Assembly (NCBI GenBank): GCA_020724325.1
Contig: DYHC01000050.1
Location: forward strand, 1 to 9,808
Length of the DNA stretch: 9,808 nt
Direction of reading: 5' to 3'
Source: Melioribacter roseus
GTDB taxonomy: Bacteria; Bacteroidota; Ignavibacteria; Ignavibacteriales; Melioribacteraceae
Under the pieces are notes generated by a model. It did no database searches and was not told the origin of the DNA. It worked only from the letters and a program-made list of their open reading frames with translations. Positions 7,740-9,808 of the stretch are shown piece by piece (position 1 is the first letter of the stretch; the number at the start of each line of letters is the position of its first letter). Position numbers and translations under genes: made by a program.

Positions 7740-7786
7740 AAATTTATTTTCGCATAAAATTTATGAAGTGCGCATGAAAAAATTTC

Positions 7787-8632
7787 TTAAACACCCGAGT
7801 AAGCGCTGAAACCGCCGTCTACTGGAATAACTATTCCGGTAACAAATTTAGAGATATCCGATGCAAGATATAAGAGAGCACCTGAAACTTCTTCCGGATC
7901 ACCAAATCTTCCCATAGGCGTATTAGAAATAATTTTATTACCTCTTTTTGTTAATTCGCCGGTTTTTTCATCAGTTAATAAGAAGCGGTTTTGGTTTGTA
8001 AGGAAGAACCCGGGTGCAATAGCATTAACTCTTACATTTACCTTTGCAAAATGGACGGCAAGCCATTGAGTTAAATTATTTATAGATGCTTTTGCAGCCG
8101 AATACGCTGGAATTTTTGTAAGAGGACGGAAAGAATTCATTGATGAAATATTTATAATAGAGCCGCCTCTCACAATCATATCTTCCGCAAAAACCATAGT
8201 TGGCAACACAGTGCCAAGGAAGTTCAAATCGAATACTCTTCTAAAACCTTCATAGTCCAATCCGAAAAAAGATTTTGACAAATCCTCTCTATTCTCTTTA
8301 GTAATAAACTCAATAGAAGTAGTAGCAGATGGAGCATTGCCTCCGGCGCAATTAATAAGAATATCTATTTTACCTAATTCATCGTTCACCTGTTTTTTAG
8401 CGTTCATCAAACTATCTTTATCTAGAACATTTGCGACAACACAGATAACGTCAGCGCCGCTCTTTTTTTCAAGTGATTGAGCGCATTCATCGCATCTGCC
8501 TTGCTTATAATCTATAACAGCTACTTTTGCACCGGCTTTCAGCATGGTTTGAGCAAAAATATTTCCAAAGACTCCACATCCGCCGGTAACTATGCATACT
8601 TTTCCTTTTAAGTCATCAAGCGAAACATTCAT
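7787..8632 (-). CDS. SDR-family D-mannonate oxidoreductase (fructuronate reductase), UxuB/YjmF-type
   Basis: Short-chain dehydrogenase that probably reduces D-fructuronate to D-mannonate. Seen: TGGCGVFG (16-23), an Asp at position 41 after the second beta strand (VAVIDYK), which favours NAD(H), NCAGG (94-98), SSMNSF (163-168), YSAAK with Tyr177 and Lys181, NAIAPGFFLT, and PVDGGFSAYSGV at the end. At 281 residues with an insertion around 100-125 (TSIEFITKENREDL region), it fits the subfamily that includes Bacillus YjmF, about 278 residues, and not the long-chain UxuB of E. coli. The 10-nt gap after eda contains AAGGA (8640-8644), overlapping the eda stop. The upstream uxaE-type gene would supply fructuronate from tagaturonate. 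A gluconate 5-dehydrogenase role is the main alternative. Confidence 0.78.
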   Translation of the reverse strand: MNVSLDDLKGKVCIVTGGCGVFGNIFAQTMLKAGAKVAVIDYKQGRCDECAQSLEKKSGADVICVVANVLDKDSLMNAKKQVNDELGKIDILINCAGGNAPSATTSIEFITKENREDLSKSFFGLDYEGFRRVFDLNFLGTVLPTMVFAEDMIVRGGSIINISSMNSFRPLTKIPAYSAAKASINNLTQWLAVHFAKVNVRVNAIAPGFFLTNQNRFLLTDEKTGELTKRGNKIISNTPMGRFGDPEEVSGALLYLASDISKFVTGIVIPVDGGFSAYSGV

Positions 8633-8639
8633 TTTATTA

Positions 8640-8644
8640 TCCTT
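8640..8644 (-). promoter_or_regulatory. Ribosome binding site of the SDR gene, overlapping the eda stop
   Basis: AAGGA, 7 bases before ATG 8632-8630, shares two bases with the eda stop codon TAA (8643-8645). This arrangement suggests translational coupling between the two genes. Confidence 0.6.
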
Positions 8645-9290
8645 ATTTAAAAAATGCTTTTGATATATTTTCCATAATTAGCTGAGCATTTTCAGTAAGC
8701 TTAGAATAATTTTCTTTTTCTATCGCTGCTTTATCAAGGAGCGCAGAACCAACACCAACAGCACACGCCCCAGCTTTAAGCCATTCACCGGCATTTACTA
8801 AATTCACTCCGCCAGTAGGCATTAATTTTAAGTGCGGCATTGGTGCAAGAATACTCTTAAAGAAATCCATACCAAGCACATCAGCGGGAAATACCTTTAT
8901 AATATCTGCACCATTTTCGTATGCAGTTTGAATTTCCGTTGGAGTAAAACAGCCCGGCATAGCCGGAACATCATACTTATGAGCCGTTTCAATAATTTCT
9001 TTTTTGAAAATTGGGCTTACGACGTATTTAGCACCGGATTTAATTGCATCATCTGCAACATTTTTAGTAAGAACAGAACCAACACCGATGATTATATTTT
9101 TATTAAGTTCATTGGACATTTTTTCAATCAATTGAATTGCATTAGGAACTGTCATAGTAATTTCCACAACTGATAGACCTCCAGCATATAATGCTTCAAT
9201 TACTTTTTTAAGTTTTTCAGGTTCTTTAATTCTAAGAACTGCAACGGCTCTACGCCGTAAAATTTCTTCAACTATTTTTTCTTTGTTCAT
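8643..9290 (-). CDS. eda: KDPG aldolase (2-keto-3-deoxy-6-phosphogluconate / 4-hydroxy-2-oxoglutarate aldolase)
   Basis: Class I aldolase that splits 2-keto-3-deoxy-6-phosphogluconate into pyruvate and glyceraldehyde-3-phosphate, the last step of the route here. The 215 residues match the Eda trimeric TIM-barrel family. Seen: VVEITM with catalytic Glu43, GVGSVL (usually GAGTVL), SPIFKKE, MPGCFTPTEI, GADIIKVFPA with Schiff-base Lys132, PTGGVN for phosphate binding, and VGVGSALL near the end. The Lys and Glu match E. coli Lys133 and Glu45. The start codon comes one base after the stop of the upstream gene (TAATATG), and there is no clear Shine-Dalgarno, so translation is probably coupled. Close relatives act on 2-keto-3-deoxy-6-phosphogalactonate, but the neighbouring KDG kinase favours KDPG. 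Confidence 0.94.
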   Translation of the reverse strand: MNKEKIVEEILRRRAVAVLRIKEPEKLKKVIEALYAGGLSVVEITMTVPNAIQLIEKMSNELNKNIIIGVGSVLTKNVADDAIKSGAKYVVSPIFKKEIIETAHKYDVPAMPGCFTPTEIQTAYENGADIIKVFPADVLGMDFFKSILAPMPHLKLMPTGGVNLVNAGEWLKAGACAVGVGSALLDKAAIEKENYSKLTENAQLIMENISKAFFK

Positions 9291-9291
9291 A

Positions 9292-9808
9292 TTACATAAA
9301 AGGCTGCAAATGTTTTTTGAAATGTTTTATTAGAAAATCGTAATGTGTAATCTCATTTTCAATTAAGCACTGAAGAATTTTATCTTTGAAAAGATAATTT
9401 CCCGATTGATCTTTATCAGTAAAAACACGACCAAATGTTACGTGTAAGACCTGGCGCGCATCATTCAATTCAAATAGCGTTATTAATTGTTGATCTGTTA
9501 ATTGTTCAGTAACAGGAATATTATTTATTTCTGCCGAAACATGGTAGGATTTTTTTTCCGTTTCGTATAAAGTTCTTGAGAAATCGAGTATTTCTCTAAA
9601 CAGACCGGGATTTTTGGCAGCAACAACTTTTAGCGCCTCAAGGTAACTTGTTCCGGCAGTTTTAACATGTGTATATGCTTTTTTAATAGACCCGATTACT
9701 CCGTAAACAGAGAACTTATCGCTTCCAGAGTGGAGGCTAATTTTATAATTTCCGAAATACTTTGAAATTCATTTAATATTTCAAGTTTTTCTTTTTTTAT
9801 TTTTTCAT
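9292..9808 (-). CDS. uxaE: Tagaturonate/fructuronate epimerase UxaE-type, C-terminal part, with one apparent frameshift
   Basis: Partial gene entering from the right edge; only about 171 C-terminal residues are here, against roughly 450-490 for the family. UxaE, first described in Thermotoga, interconverts D-tagaturonate and D-fructuronate, replacing the UxaB/UxaA branch for galacturonate. Recognised stretches: YKISLHSGSDKFSVYG, VKTAGTSYLEAL, ARQVLHVTFGRVF, and a C-terminal KHFKKHLQPFM ending at TAA 9292-9294. From 9768 leftward the frame is open for 158 codons. Directly upstream in that frame is TGA (9771-9769), while the open frame from the edge (EKIKKEKLEILNE) is one base out. A -1 shift after GAA 9770-9768 joins them as ILNE-ISKYFGNYK, so one base appears to be missing near 9768. 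No slippery sequence is seen, so sequencing error or a real mutation is likely. The eda start follows after one base. Confidence 0.8.

Noticed and set aside
7541..7777. Plus-strand open frame over the start of the kinase gene
   Set aside because: Antisense to the conserved N-terminus of the PfkB kinase; no ribosome site or family resemblance.
8832..9173. Plus-strand open frame opposite eda
   Set aside because: It is fully antisense to conserved KDPG aldolase sequence, and its Asn/Ile/Phe-rich low-information translation matches no family.
9797..9808. ATG at the right edge on the minus strand as a gene start
   Set aside because: The frame from this ATG stops after three codons (ATG AAA AAA TAA); the edge lies inside the uxaE-type gene.

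Overview
The window is AT-rich bacterial DNA in which every supported gene is on the minus strand. It reads as part of one operon for breaking down hexuronates and unsaturated uronates (pectin- or alginate-type substrates). In transcription order (right to left) the genes are: uxaE-type tagaturonate/fructuronate epimerase (C-terminal part only, entering from the right edge); eda-type KDPG aldolase; an SDR of the mannonate oxidoreductase (fructuronate reductase) type; a PfkB kinase of the KdgK type; a LarA-like (nickel-pincer lactate racemase superfamily) protein; gnd (6-phosphogluconate dehydrogenase); transketolase; kduI; and kduD. Gaps between genes are 1 to 58 nt and no terminator is visible between genes, so a single transcript is likely. 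Its promoter must lie beyond the right edge.

Two known routes meet at 2-keto-3-deoxygluconate (KDG). KduI and KduD turn 5-keto-4-deoxyuronate, released by polysaccharide lyases, into KDG. UxaE and the SDR turn tagaturonate or fructuronate into D-mannonate, which mannonate dehydratase (UxuA, not in this window) would turn into KDG. KdgK and Eda then take KDG through KDPG to pyruvate and glyceraldehyde-3-phosphate.

The unusual part is the middle: the LarA-like protein, gnd and transketolase. D-mannonate and D-gluconate differ only at C2, the alpha-hydroxyacid carbon that LarA-type enzymes invert. I infer a possible shunt: fructuronate to mannonate to gluconate, then (with a gluconokinase not seen here) 6-phosphogluconate, then ribulose-5-phosphate by Gnd, then transketolase. 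The reduction in the SDR step would be balanced by the oxidation in Gnd. This is a hypothesis from chemistry and gene order, not shown by sequence alone.

Two genes have apparent single-base lesions. kduI is split by a -1 shift at an A7 run that lies in perfect slippery-heptamer register. uxaE carries a one-base deletion about 40 nt from the right edge. In both, conserved protein sequence continues in the shifted frame, so sequencing or assembly error is the simplest explanation.

The organism is probably a Bacteroidota/Ignavibacteriota-like heterotroph, judged from the AT-rich, Lys/Asn/Ile-rich proteins and the gene content. Good Shine-Dalgarno sites before several genes fit Ignavibacteria-type genomes better than typical Bacteroidia, but this placement is weak. 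No RNA genes, CRISPR arrays or mobile elements were seen. The left 222 bases hold no gene.
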